From: Kribbella flavida DSM 17836
Lineage (GTDB): Bacteria > Actinomycetota > Actinomycetes > Propionibacteriales > Kribbellaceae
Length of the DNA stretch: 64,000 nt
Direction of reading: 5' to 3'
Assembly (NCBI RefSeq): GCF_000024345.1
Contig: NC_013729.1
Location: 5,332,001-5,396,000, forward strand
Made by a program: the position numbers and the translations under genes. Each line of letters starts with the position of its first letter. The stretch's first letter is position 1. Under the pieces are notes generated by a model that did not search any database, was not told the DNA's origin, and saw only the letters and a list, made by a program, of their open reading frames with translations. This document shows, in pieces, positions 11,217-20,418 of the stretch.

Positions 11217-12628
11217 CTTCCCATCTGGGCCAGGTCCAGTCCTTCTGCGCCAACCAGCGATGGTTCGGTGAGAAAGGACATGACGTCGACGTCGAAGCGA
11301 TGGCCACCTCGGTGTGGCTGTCGGACGAGGGCGTCTGGCCCGCGGTCCGGATCGGGTTCGTCTACTGCTCGGGGCCGCCCGGCGCCGAGAACGCGATCCG
11401 GGTCTACCAGCTGCCGCTCAGCTACCACACCGCGCCGGTCGACAACCTCGGCCACGCGCTGGTCGGTGACTGGGAGGAGCCGGACCTGGGTGACACCCAC
11501 GTCTGGGTGTACGACGCGCTGCACGACAAGGAAGCGACGCCGTACTGGCTGGACGCGCTCACCCACGGCCGGACGCTGACCGGGCTGGAGTTCCACCCGG
11601 TGCACGCGCCGGAGCGCACGCTGGTGGTGCCGGACGACGCCCAGTCGCTGGTGCTCACCGTCGAGCAGAGCAACACGTCGCTGGTCTTCGGCGACACCGC
11701 GCTGCTGAAGGTGTTCCGCCGGCTCGAACCCGGGAGCAACCCCGGGGTCGAGATCGAGTCGGCGCTCACCGAGGCCGGCTCGGAGCTGGTGCCCGAGGTC
11801 CTGGGCTGGGCGCGGGGCTCGTGGCCGCGCGCCGGCGGTGGCACCGACTCCGGCGACCTGGCGATGATGACGGCGTTCGCGAAGAACTCGACCGACGGCT
11901 GGTCGTACGCGACCACGTCGGTCCGCGACCTCTACGCCGAGGCCGACCTGCACGCCGAGGAGGTGGGCGGGGACTTCGCCGGGGAGTCGCACCGGCTCGG
12001 TGCCGCCACCGCCGAGGTGCACTCGGAGCTGGCCAAGGCGCTCGGCACCGACGTGTGGGAGCCGGCCCAGATGGTCGAGCACGCGGCCGCGATGCAGCGC
12101 CGGCTGGACAAGGCCGCCGCGGCGATCCCGGAGCTGCGCCCGTACGCCGAGGGTCTCGGCCGGGCGTTCGCCGCGCTGGCGGCGTACGGGCAGCCGGTGC
12201 CGGTGCAGCGGATCCACGGTGACTTCCACCTGGGTCAGGTGCTGCGCACGATCGAGGGCTGGAAGCTGATCGACTTCGAGGGTGAGCCGGCCAAGTCGCT
12301 GGTCGAGCGGCGGGCGCTGGACACCCCGATCAAGGACATCGCCGGGATGCTGCGCTCGTTCGACTACGCGGCCCGGTCGTTGCTGGCCGACCACCAGGGC
12401 GACCAGCAGATCGCGTATCGCGCGGCGGAGTGGGCCAACCGCAACCGCCGGGCCTTCTGCGACGGCTACGCCGAGGTGGCCGGCACCGACCCGCGCGACC
12501 AGGGCGTGCTGCTCAGCGCGTTCCTGGCCGACAAGGTGATCTACGAGACCATGTACGAGGCCCGCAACCGGCCGAGCTGGCTCCCGATCCCGCTGGCCGC
12601 GGCGGCCCAGCTCAGCACCACGGAATAG
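11213..12628 (+). CDS. mak: Maltokinase (Pep2/Mak)
   Basis: A 471-residue kinase that phosphorylates maltose at C1 with ATP to give maltose 1-phosphate, the donor made for GlgE. The N-terminal cap is the actinobacterial maltokinase type (SFCANQRWFGEKG). The aminoglycoside-phosphotransferase-like catalytic core is seen as RIHGDFHLGQVL, followed by LIDFEGEPAKS, with the catalytic Asp in HGDFH and the metal-binding Asp in IDFEG. The start is GTG within the treS stop (GTGA), with GAGGAG upstream. The gap to glgB is about 100 nt. Confidence 0.93.
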
Positions 12629-12732
12629 CCGGCCGCGACGCCCTGCGCCACCCCTGACCGGGTTTGTGTACGGCCGTGACGGACGGGTACGGGATGCGGG
12701 AATCGAGTAGTCCATCGGGCAGGATTGGGTGC

Positions 12733-15027
12733 ATGGGATCGAGCGAGCGTGGTGGTGAGGTGCGGACGCCCTTGTCGGAGGCGATGACCGAGCCGGTGAA
12801 CAGGCCGGCCGACGAGCCGAACCGCCAAGTGGGACAGGCCGTGGGCGATGCGCGACGGCCGGTTCCGGTCGACCGGGCGGTGCTCGAACGGCTGGTGGCC
12901 GGGACCTATCACGATCCGCACCAGGTGCTCGGTCCGCACCTGGGCGAGGGTTCGGTGACACTGCGGGTGCTGCGGCCGTTCGCGAGCACGGTGACCGCGC
13001 TGTTCGACGGCCGGCGGGTCGAGCTGGAGCACGAGTTCGAGGGCATCTGGGTCGGCGTGCTCGAGGTCGACAAGGTGCCCGACTACCGGCTCGAGGTGAC
13101 CTACACCGACGGGCCCGCGGTCGAGCTCGACGACCCGTACCGCTACCTGCCCTCGCTCGGTGAGATGGACCTGCACCTGATCGGCGAGGGCCGGCACGAG
13201 CAGCTGTGGACCGTGCTCGGTGCGCACGTGCGGCGCTACGAGGGGCCGGGCGGCGTCGTCACCGGGACGTCGTTCGCGGTCTGGGCGCCGAACGCGCAGG
13301 GCATCCGGCTGACCGCCGACTTCAACTTCTGGGACGGTCGCGCGCACCCGCTGCGCACGATGGGGTCGAGCGGCGTCTGGGAGCTGTTCGTGCCCGGCGT
13401 CGGGCCGGGCACCCGGTACAAGTTCGACATCTGCGGCCGGGACGGTGTCTGGCGGCAGAAGGCCGACCCGATGGCCAACTTCGCCGAGACCCCGCCGGCG
13501 AACGCGTCGGTCGTGCACGAGTCGACGTACGAGTGGAAGGACGAGGCCTGGCTGGAGCGGCGGGCCGCGGCGCAGGCGCACGCCGAGCCGATGAGCGTCT
13601 ACGAGGTGCATCTCGGCTCGTGGCGCAAGGGCCGCTCGTACCGCGAACTGGCCGACGAGCTCGTTGCCTACGTCAACGAGATGGGCTTCACCCACGTCGA
13701 GCTCATGCCGGTGATGGAGCACCCGTTCGGCGGCTCCTGGGGCTACCAGGTCACCTCGTACTTCGCCCCGACCTCGCGGTTCGGCGATCCCGACGACTTC
13801 CGCTTCCTGGTCGACCGGCTGCACCAGGCCGGCATCGGCGTGCTGGTCGACTGGGTGCCGGCGCACTTCCCGAAGGACGCCTGGGCGCTGGCCCGGTTCG
13901 ACGGCACCCCGCTGTACGAGCACCCCGACCCGCGGCGCGGCGAGCAGCCCGACTGGGGCACGCTGGTCTTCGACTTCGGCCGGCCGCAGGTGCGCAACTT
14001 CCTGGTCGCGAACGCGCTGTACTGGGCCGAGGAGTTCCACATCGACGGCCTGCGGGTCGACGCGGTGGCCTCGATGCTCTACCTGGACTACTCGCGCCAG
14101 GAAGGTCAGTGGGTGCCGAACCAGTACGGCGGCCGGGAGAACCTCGAGGCGGTGTCGTTCCTGCAGGAGATGAACGCCACCCTCTACAAGCGGGTGCCGG
14201 GCGTGATCACGGTCGCCGAGGAGTCCACCTCGTGGCCGGGTGTCACCCGGCCGACCCACCTGGGCGGGCTCGGCTTCGGCTTCAAGTGGAACATGGGCTG
14301 GATGAACGACTCGCTGCGCTACCTGGAGCACGAGCCGATCTACCGGCAGTACCACCACAGCGAGCTGACGTTCTCGATGATGTACGCCTACTCCGAGAAC
14401 TTCGTGCTGCCGCTGTCGCACGACGAGGTGGTGCACGGCAAGGGCTCGCTGCTGCGCAAGATGCCGGGCGACCGGTGGCAGCAGCTGGCGAACCTGCGCG
14501 CGTACCTGGCGATGATGTGGGCACACCCGGGCAAGCAGCTGCTGTTCATGGGCAGCGAGTTCGGCCAGGAGTCGGAGTGGTCCGAGAAGGGCGAGCTCGA
14601 CTGGTGGCTGCTGAACCACACCGACCACCAGGGCCTGCACCGGCTGGTGAAGGACCTCAACAGCGTCTACAAGGACACCAGGGCCCTGTGGGGCAGCGAC
14701 CACCTGCCGGAGCGGTTCTCCTGGATCGACGCCAACGACGCCGCCAACAACACCTTCTCCTTCGTCCGCTACGGCGAGCAGGGTGAGCCGACGCTCGCCT
14801 GCGTGGTGAACTTCTCCGCCGTCCCGCACCACGGGTACCGGCTCGGCCTGCCGTACGAGGGCCACTGGCACGAGGTCGTCAACACCGACGCCGACGTGTA
14901 CGGCGGGTCCGGCGTCGGCAACCTGGGCGGCGTGACCGCGGACGGCCCGGGCTGGCACGGGATGGCGACCAGCGCGGACATCTCGGTGCCGCCGCTCGGC
15001 GCGGTCTGGTTCCGCCACGACGGCTGA
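12733..15027 (+). CDS. glgB: 1,4-alpha-glucan branching enzyme
   Basis: A GH13 enzyme of about 764 residues that cuts alpha-1,4 chains and rejoins them as alpha-1,6 branches. An N-terminal carbohydrate-binding/branching-enzyme N domain (about residues 50-150, with TYHDPHQVLGPH) is followed by a second beta domain (WAPNAQGIRLTADFN) and the barrel with DWVPAHFPKD, nucleophile Asp443 in GLRVDAVASM, acid Glu496 in VAEEST and LSHDEVVHGKGS. The ATG at 12733 is taken because AGGA lies 8 nt upstream; an in-frame ATG at 12784 has GGAGG too close. It completes the treS-mak-glgB set. A strong terminator follows at 15044. Confidence 0.93.
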   Translation: MGSSERGGEVRTPLSEAMTEPVNRPADEPNRQVGQAVGDARRPVPVDRAVLERLVAGTYHDPHQVLGPHLGEGSVTLRVLRPFASTVTALFDGRRVELEHEFEGIWVGVLEVDKVPDYRLEVTYTDGPAVELDDPYRYLPSLGEMDLHLIGEGRHEQLWTVLGAHVRRYEGPGGVVTGTSFAVWAPNAQGIRLTADFNFWDGRAHPLRTMGSSGVWELFVPGVGPGTRYKFDICGRDGVWRQKADPMANFAETPPANASVVHESTYEWKDEAWLERRAAAQAHAEPMSVYEVHLGSWRKGRSYRELADELVAYVNEMGFTHVELMPVMEHPFGGSWGYQVTSYFAPTSRFGDPDDFRFLVDRLHQAGIGVLVDWVPAHFPKDAWALARFDGTPLYEHPDPRRGEQPDWGTLVFDFGRPQVRNFLVANALYWAEEFHIDGLRVDAVASMLYLDYSRQEGQWVPNQYGGRENLEAVSFLQEMNATLYKRVPGVITVAEESTSWPGVTRPTHLGGLGFGFKWNMGWMNDSLRYLEHEPIYRQYHHSELTFSMMYAYSENFVLPLSHDEVVHGKGSLLRKMPGDRWQQLANLRAYLAMMWAHPGKQLLFMGSEFGQESEWSEKGELDWWLLNHTDHQGLHRLVKDLNSVYKDTRALWGSDHLPERFSWIDANDAANNTFSFVRYGEQGEPTLACVVNFSAVPHHGYRLGLPYEGHWHEVVNTDADVYGGSGVGNLGGVTADGPGWHGMATSADISVPPLGAVWFRHDG

Positions 15028-15043
15028 TCCCCGCACGGACAGC

Positions 15044-15082
15044 GAAACGCCCTGAGTGCCTCGTCGGCACCCAGGGCGTTTC
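15044..15082. terminator. Bidirectional terminator between glgB and the convergent secreted gene
   Basis: GAAACGCCCTG pairs with CAGGGCGTTTC and an inner GTGCC/GGCAC stem closes on TCGTC, giving an almost perfect 39-nt hairpin. It lies 16 nt after the glgB stop and 12 nt from the stop of the gene on the other strand, so it should serve both. Confidence 0.85.
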
Positions 15083-15094
15083 CGTTCGGCTGGT

Positions 15095-16405
15095 TCAGCT
15101 CACGTGCAGGGTGAACGGGTAGGTGTAGCCGGCGTCCACCGGCAGTCCGGTGGTGCTGGTCGACGACGCGACCCACCAGCGGAACTGGGTGTCACCGAGC
15201 CGGCTGAAGGCGAACGGGCCGCTCTCCGCCCGGCCGGCCGACAGCGTCCGGTACATCAGGCCCTGCCACTGACCGCTCGCGTTCTTGAACTGCAGCGCGA
15301 CCTGGTGCGACCCGTACGGCGCGACGGTGACTCGGGCGTTCGGCTGCTGCCCGAGCGTGATCGTGTCGTCGGCGAAGCTCGCGTCGATGACCTGCGGGGT
15401 CGCCCGGACCGATCGTTCCGCGCTGATGCTCTGGTAGTGCGCCGCACCCGATGCCGCGGCCGTCTTCAGCACCGCCCGGTACTGCCGGGCGCCGGGGTTG
15501 CTGACCACGAACTGATACTTGCCCTGGGCATCGGTCTTGCTGACGCCGACGGCGTACCAGGCGCCGCCGTCCTCACGGGCCTGCAGCGCCAGCTCGTGGC
15601 CACCCAGCGCCGCGGTGTCGGTCACGTCCTCGCAGTTCCCGGCCGCCGGGTTCTGCAGCGTCTGCAGGAGGATCGAGCCGGTCATGGTGATGCGCGTACC
15701 GTAGCCGGTCGAGGCCGGGGTGCTGAAAGCGGTGCTCGAGGAGCGTACCCGGACGCCGGCCAACTTGCTCTGACCCCACTCGCTGACGTTCAGCAGCTCC
15801 AGCGCGTACGGCGAGATCTGCTTCGGCACGCTGCCGTACGGCGCGGTGGTTGCCGGCAGCACCACCGTCTTGCACTCGTCGGTGGTGCCCGGCGTGACGC
15901 CCAGCGTGAGCTTCGGCACGAACTGCACCGGTGCGTCCACGTCGAGCGGGTCGTTCGGCGTGCTGTCGACGGCCGTGTCGGCCGGGAACTGCCAGTTCAG
16001 CACGCCGGTGCCGGTCATCACCGGTGCCAACGGCGTCGCACCCCGCACGTACCGGTCGAAACCGGCCGAGCGGGCCTCGGCGGTGCTCGGGTCCGAGACC
16101 ACGATCTTCGCGACGCTCGCCGGATCGTTCGTCGGCTCCAGCGCCGACGGCTCGACCACCAGCTGGTTGTCGCCGGCCGCCGTGGTGGTGCCGAGCGTCT
16201 TACGCGGCTTGCCCGGCAGCTCGAGCGAGACCGTGTTCGGAATGCCGGCGGCCTCGGTCCAGCTGATCCGGACCTTGCCGTCCACCCAGGCGACCTGGAC
16301 CTCCGAGGCCGCCTCGGCCGCGGCCGGCGTCGCGTGAGCGACCACCGGAGCTCCCAACCCACCCAGCAGAACCAGCGCCGTCAGTGACTTCTTCAACATG
16401 TTCAT
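15095..16405 (-). CDS. Secreted protein of an unassigned paralogous family (copy A)
   Basis: A 436-residue exported protein with a Sec signal peptide (KKSLTALVLLGGLG, cleavage near AHATPA). I do not recognise the family. It opens with an Ig/FnIII-like strand pattern (VQVAWVDGKVRISWTE), has a middle NDPLDVD segment and a pair of cysteines (DECK and NCED), and ends with a repeat-like region, VALQFKNASGQWQGLMYRTLSAGR then FRWWVASS. Two paralogues follow upstream on the same strand. AGG lies 5 nt before the first ATG, and a second ATG two codons later (16399) also has good spacing from GGGGG. It is likely an extracellular or wall-associated adhesion or binding protein (inference only). Confidence 0.8.
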   Translation of the reverse strand: MNMLKKSLTALVLLGGLGAPVVAHATPAAAEAASEVQVAWVDGKVRISWTEAAGIPNTVSLELPGKPRKTLGTTTAAGDNQLVVEPSALEPTNDPASVAKIVVSDPSTAEARSAGFDRYVRGATPLAPVMTGTGVLNWQFPADTAVDSTPNDPLDVDAPVQFVPKLTLGVTPGTTDECKTVVLPATTAPYGSVPKQISPYALELLNVSEWGQSKLAGVRVRSSSTAFSTPASTGYGTRITMTGSILLQTLQNPAAGNCEDVTDTAALGGHELALQAREDGGAWYAVGVSKTDAQGKYQFVVSNPGARQYRAVLKTAAASGAAHYQSISAERSVRATPQVIDASFADDTITLGQQPNARVTVAPYGSHQVALQFKNASGQWQGLMYRTLSAGRAESGPFAFSRLGDTQFRWWVASSTSTTGLPVDAGYTYPFTLHVS

Positions 16406-16425
16406 GTCCCCCTGCTCGATCGTCT

Positions 16426-16451
16426 CAGTGCCTCGTCGTCCGGAGGCACTG
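16426..16451 (-). terminator. Hairpin between paralogues B and A
   Basis: CAGTGCCTC (16426-16434) pairs perfectly with GAGGCACTG (16443-16451). It lies about 100 nt after the stop of copy B and 20 nt before the start of copy A, so it could end B transcripts or control A. I cannot choose from sequence alone. Confidence 0.5.
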
Positions 16452-16548
16452 TTGAGATGACCTCACCCGGGAAAAGGTTGAGCGGGTTCGAAAGAAACTT
16501 TCCGGCGACTACCGCGTGGGGCTTAAGCATTGACCGCGGGCTGTGGGC

Positions 16549-17850
16549 TCAGGTGACCGTCACGGTGAAAACCGGGCTGACCACCGATTCGGCTCCCCCG
16601 CTCGCCGGGACCCACCAGCGGAACCGGGTGGTGCCGCGCCGGTTCCACGGGAAACTGACCAGCCCGCGTCCGGCGTACAGGGTTTTGTAGGTCACGCCCT
16701 GCCAGGCGCCCGCGGCATTGCGGAACTGCAGCGCCGCCTTCTGGGTGCCGGCCGGGTCGACCCAGAGGTAGGCCTGCGGCCGGGTGCCGAGGCGGACCAC
16801 CGGCTGGATGAACTTCGCCGACACCACCCGGGTCAGCGAGCGGACCGTGATCACGCCGCTCGTCCCGCCGTACCAGGCTGACTCGAAGGCGGCCGTGTTC
16901 GGCCGGACCACCCGGTACTGACGGTGCCCGGGATTCTTGACCACGGCGGTGTAGTCGCCGTTCACGGTGGTCCGGACCGTGCCGACGACGGTCCACGGCG
17001 CCGTGCTCGACGTCCGCTGCTGGACGGTCAGCGGCTGGTTCGAGAGGTCGACGCGCACCTCGTCGCAGACCGGCGGCCGGCCCTGCTCGAACATCACCGT
17101 GCCTTCGGCGTGACCCTTGATCGTGGTCGTCGCGCCGTACGCCGTGGCGGCCGGCCCGTCGGCGGTGACGGTTTGTGTCGTGCCGACCTGGAGGTAGCCG
17201 ACGTCGGCGGTCCCCCACTCGTTCGTCATGGTCAGGAACAGGTCGTACGCCGTGCCGGGGTTCGGCACCAGGCCGGTCCGCTCGGTGGTGGCAGGCAGCT
17301 CGGTGTCCTTGCACTCGTAGTTGCCGACCGGGTCGTCGTCCACCCGCTGCATCGGCTGGTACGTGTACGCCTTCGGCAGGTCGAGGGGGTCGCCGGGGGT
17401 GCCGTCGACGGAGGTGTCGGCCGGCGCGGTCCACCGGACCCGGTCGCCGGCGAAGGACAGCGCCGCGCCACGCTGGGCGTGGTGGAACCGGTCGAAGTCG
17501 ACCGACCGGGCGGTGGTCGCGGTGCCGTCGGAAACGAGGATCCAGCTCGTGTGGCGCGGATCTGCCGTGTACCCGAGCTGGGTCGGGTCGACCAGGTACT
17601 CGTTCGGCTGATCGGCGGTCGTCGTACCGAAGCGGACCGCGGCGGTCTCCGGATCGTCGGTGTGCAGGGTCAGCGTGTTCGCCGCGGCGGTGGTTTCGGT
17701 CCACGTGATCTTGATCAGCTCGTGCGTGGCGTCGGCCCAGCCGATCGTCACGCTGCCGACGGCGGCCGGCGCCGCCGAGGCCGGAGCGGGAAGGGCCTGC
17801 GCGGCGAGCAGCAGCGCGAGGCCGGTGGTCAGTGTCGTCGTGAGCGTCAT
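16549..17850 (-). CDS. Secreted protein of an unassigned paralogous family (copy B)
   Basis: A 433-residue exported protein, homologous over its whole length to its two neighbours and closer to copy C. A Sec signal peptide (to about residue 28, ASAAPA) is followed by VTIGWADATHELIKITWTE, FGTTTADQPNEYLVD, ARSVDFDRF, VRWTAPADTSVDGTPGDPLDL, a YECKD cysteine, NEWG, and the C-terminal LQFRNAAGAWQGVTYKTLYAGRG and FRWWVPASGG. GGGGG lies 5-9 nt before the ATG. Function unknown; the two Ig-like ends suggest a binding or structural role outside the cell. Confidence 0.82.
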   Translation of the reverse strand: MTLTTTLTTGLALLLAAQALPAPASAAPAAVGSVTIGWADATHELIKITWTETTAAANTLTLHTDDPETAAVRFGTTTADQPNEYLVDPTQLGYTADPRHTSWILVSDGTATTARSVDFDRFHHAQRGAALSFAGDRVRWTAPADTSVDGTPGDPLDLPKAYTYQPMQRVDDDPVGNYECKDTELPATTERTGLVPNPGTAYDLFLTMTNEWGTADVGYLQVGTTQTVTADGPAATAYGATTTIKGHAEGTVMFEQGRPPVCDEVRVDLSNQPLTVQQRTSSTAPWTVVGTVRTTVNGDYTAVVKNPGHRQYRVVRPNTAAFESAWYGGTSGVITVRSLTRVVSAKFIQPVVRLGTRPQAYLWVDPAGTQKAALQFRNAAGAWQGVTYKTLYAGRGLVSFPWNRRGTTRFRWWVPASGGAESVVSPVFTVTVT

Positions 17851-17902
17851 CGGAGCCCCCAGGTGTCGTTACCTGATCGATGAGGGCACGGCCGAAAAAG
17901 TT

Positions 17903-17934
17903 GCGGCGGCGTCCGGAGGTCAGGACGCCGCCGC
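17903..17934 (-). terminator. Terminator of paralogue C
   Basis: GCGGCGGCGTCC (17903-17914) pairs perfectly with GGACGCCGCCGC (17923-17934) over an 8-nt loop, 10 nt after the stop of the upstream gene. It suggests the three paralogues are not one simple operon. Confidence 0.75.
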
Positions 17935-17944
17935 ACCGTTCGGG

Positions 17945-19285
17945 TCAGTTCACGGTCAACGTGAAGACCGGGCTGTAGACGGCGTCCGCGCCGCCGCTGG
18001 CCGGCACCCACCAGCGGAACTGCGCCGAGCCACGGCGGTTCCAGGGGAAGGTGGCAGTGCCGCGGCCGGCGGACAGGGTCTTGGTGGTGACGCCCTGCCA
18101 GACACCGCTCGCGTTCTTGAACTGCAGCGCCGCCTGCTGCGAGCCGGCCGGTTCGACCCACAGGTAGGCCTGCGGAGTGGTGCCGTAGGTGATCACCGGG
18201 CTGATGAACTTCGCCGACATCACCCGCGTCGTCGACCGGACCACCTTGGTCGCGCTGGTCGCCCCGTACACCGCCAGCGGACCGCTGGCCGTGTTCGCCT
18301 GGACGACGCGGTACTCGCGGTAGCCCGGGTTCGTGATCACGGCGGTGTACTTGCCGGTGCTGTCGGTCTTGACCGTGCCGACCACGGTCCACGCGGCGGT
18401 GCTCGAGGTCCGCTGCTGCAGGACCACGCTCTGGCCGGCGGCCGGTCCGTTGGCCTCGTCGCACGCAGGCGGCGAGCCGCTGATGTAGAGACTGCGCCGG
18501 CTGACCTGCCCGGTGAGCGTCGTACTCGTCCCGTACGCCGTACTCGCCGGCCCGGTGAGCGTCACACTCGGGGTGGTGGTCACCTCGGCCGACCGGCCCG
18601 GGCGGGCACCCCACTCGTTGTCCACGTTGACCCGCAGGCTGTAGGGGCGGCCGATGTTCGGCAGCACGCCGGTCGGGGTCGTGGTCTCGGGGTAGTCGAC
18701 GACGTCGCACTCGATGTTCGCGGCGGCCGGATCGGGATCGACGGACCGCTGGACCAGGTACCGGTACTCCTTCGCCACGTCCAGCGGATCGCCGGGCGTC
18801 CCGTCGGTGGTGGTGTCGCCCGGCACCGTCCAGCGAACCTGGCCGTCGGTCGTGTGGGAGAGCGCGATGCTGGACGGCACGTAGCCGAAGGTGTCGAAGT
18901 CGACCGACCGAGCGCTCGTGCCGTCCGGCGCGGCGACGACGATCCAGCGCTTCACCGCCGGGTCAGCGGTGGTGCCGAGACTGGCCGAGTCGATCACGTA
19001 CTCGTTGGGCGCGTCCGCCGGCGTCGTACCGAACTCGGCCGGGGCGCCCCCTGCGGCGCTCGAGAGCACGGTCAGCGTGTTGGCGACCGGGCTGCTCTCG
19101 GACCAGGTGATCCGGATGTTGGTGTGCTCGACGTCCACCCACTCGACCTGGACCCCGCTCAACGCCGCGGTCCGTTGTGTCCCGGTACTGACCGGTGGCC
19201 CCGCGGCCGCCGTACCGGTTGCGGTCAGTAGCGCCCCCACTGCGACCAGTGCCCCGCCCACTCGCGCGGCCGTCCCCTTCAGCAT
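17945..19285 (-). CDS. Secreted protein of an unassigned paralogous family (copy C)
   Basis: A 446-residue exported protein from the ATG at 19285, which has GAGGAG 5 nt upstream; a longer frame to 19342 lacks this. The signal peptide (LKGTAARVGGALVAVGALLTA, cleavage near AAAG) leads into VQVEWVDVEHTNIRITWSE, ARSVDFDTFGY, VRWTVPGDTTTDGTPGDPLD, a DVVDYPETTTPTG stretch with a nearby cysteine, NEWG, and the C-terminal ALQFKNASGVWQGVTTKTLSAGRG with FRWWVPASGGADAV. It shares long identical blocks with copy B, which points to fairly recent duplication. Function unknown. Confidence 0.82.
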   Translation of the reverse strand: MLKGTAARVGGALVAVGALLTATGTAAAGPPVSTGTQRTAALSGVQVEWVDVEHTNIRITWSESSPVANTLTVLSSAAGGAPAEFGTTPADAPNEYVIDSASLGTTADPAVKRWIVVAAPDGTSARSVDFDTFGYVPSSIALSHTTDGQVRWTVPGDTTTDGTPGDPLDVAKEYRYLVQRSVDPDPAAANIECDVVDYPETTTPTGVLPNIGRPYSLRVNVDNEWGARPGRSAEVTTTPSVTLTGPASTAYGTSTTLTGQVSRRSLYISGSPPACDEANGPAAGQSVVLQQRTSSTAAWTVVGTVKTDSTGKYTAVITNPGYREYRVVQANTASGPLAVYGATSATKVVRSTTRVMSAKFISPVITYGTTPQAYLWVEPAGSQQAALQFKNASGVWQGVTTKTLSAGRGTATFPWNRRGSAQFRWWVPASGGADAVYSPVFTLTVN

Positions 19286-19380
19286 GCGTGCTCCTCTCGG
19301 CTTACCCGCCATGATGCGGGTTCCGGCCGGAAAGTTGCGCACCCAGGGCCGGCGAACGGCTGTGCGGTAGCGTTTCGGGC

Positions 19381-20406
19381 GTGACTGGTGTGCCGCCGCA
19401 ACCGACGTTGATCGACGGGGAACTGACGCTGCGCCCGTGGCGGGACGAGGACATCGACGTCGCGCACGGCCTGGCCGACGACCAGATGGTCCGCTGGTTC
19501 GGGCTGGCCGGTACGCCGCCCCGGTCCGAGCTCGCCGACGCGGTCGCGAGCTGGCGGCAGGGGTACGCCGACGACCGGTCCGCGGTGCACTTCGTCGTCG
19601 AGCTGTCCGGGGAGACCGGTCCGGTCGGCACGGTCGCGGTCCGACGGCTGTCCCCCGGCGTCGGCACGGTCACCTGGTCGACGTACAAGCCGTACCGCGG
19701 CCGGCGGGTGGCGCAGCGGGCCGTCCGGCTGCTCGTGGTCTACGCCTTCGGCGAGCTCGACCTGGACCGGCTCCAGGTCGAGGTGGATCCGGAGAACCGG
19801 GCGGCGGCCCGGGTCGCGATCCGCTCCGGCTTCCGGCGGGAAGGGCTGCTGCGCGGCGGCGCCGTCCTGCAGGGCGAACGCCGCGACGTCGCCGTGTACG
19901 GCCTGCGCCGCGACGACCCGCGGGCCGACACCCTGTCCGGCTGGACCGCGCTGATGGACTCGGTGCTGCCCAAGAAGCGGGTGATCGCGCACGTCGTCGT
20001 CCGGGACCGCGCCGGCCGGGTGCTGCTGTGCAAGGTCAGCTACAAGTTGGACCTCGAGCTGCCCGGTGGCGTGGTGGAGCCCGACGAGGACCCGGCGACC
20101 GGCGCGCTGCGCGAGATGGAGGAGGAGCTGGGCGTCGCGCTGCCGATCCACGGCGTGCTCGCGATCGACTGGCTGCCGCGCTGGGAAGGCTGGGGCGACG
20201 CGATCGAGATCCTGTACGACGGCGGCGTGCACGATCCGTCCCTGATCGACACGCTGCGGCCCGACGGCTTCGAGATCCTGGGGCTGGGCTGGTACGGGCC
20301 CGAGGAACTGGCCGGGCTGGTCTCCCCGCTCAACGCCCGTCGGCTGCCGACGGTGCTGGCCGACCCGACCGTCCTGCACAATCTTCGCGACGGCGCGACG
20401 TACTGA
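19381..20406 (+). CDS. GNAT acetyltransferase-Nudix hydrolase fusion
   Basis: A 341-residue protein with two enzyme domains. Residues 10-175 are a GNAT N-acetyltransferase of the RimJ/RimL type (LTLRPWRDEDIDVAHGL at the start, GRRVAQRAVRLLVVYAFGEL at the acetyl-CoA loop, NRAAARVAIRSGFRREG near its end). Residues 195-325 are a Nudix domain with an exact Nudix box (GG.VEPDEDPATGALREMEEELGV), which should hydrolyse a nucleoside-diphosphate-linked substrate. It starts with GTG. The substrates of either half are not readable from sequence; joining them suggests acetylation and pyrophosphate cleavage in one repair or resistance task (inference). Confidence 0.87.
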   Translation: MTGVPPQPTLIDGELTLRPWRDEDIDVAHGLADDQMVRWFGLAGTPPRSELADAVASWRQGYADDRSAVHFVVELSGETGPVGTVAVRRLSPGVGTVTWSTYKPYRGRRVAQRAVRLLVVYAFGELDLDRLQVEVDPENRAAARVAIRSGFRREGLLRGGAVLQGERRDVAVYGLRRDDPRADTLSGWTALMDSVLPKKRVIAHVVVRDRAGRVLLCKVSYKLDLELPGGVVEPDEDPATGALREMEEELGVALPIHGVLAIDWLPRWEGWGDAIEILYDGGVHDPSLIDTLRPDGFEILGLGWYGPEELAGLVSPLNARRLPTVLADPTVLHNLRDGATY

Positions 20407-20418
20407 TTCTGGGCCGGT

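Noticed and set aside
12541..15036. An 831-codon frame antisense to glgB
   Set aside because: It is rich in Val, Arg, Gln and His as expected from the complement of GC-rich codons, and it lies opposite a well-conserved gene.
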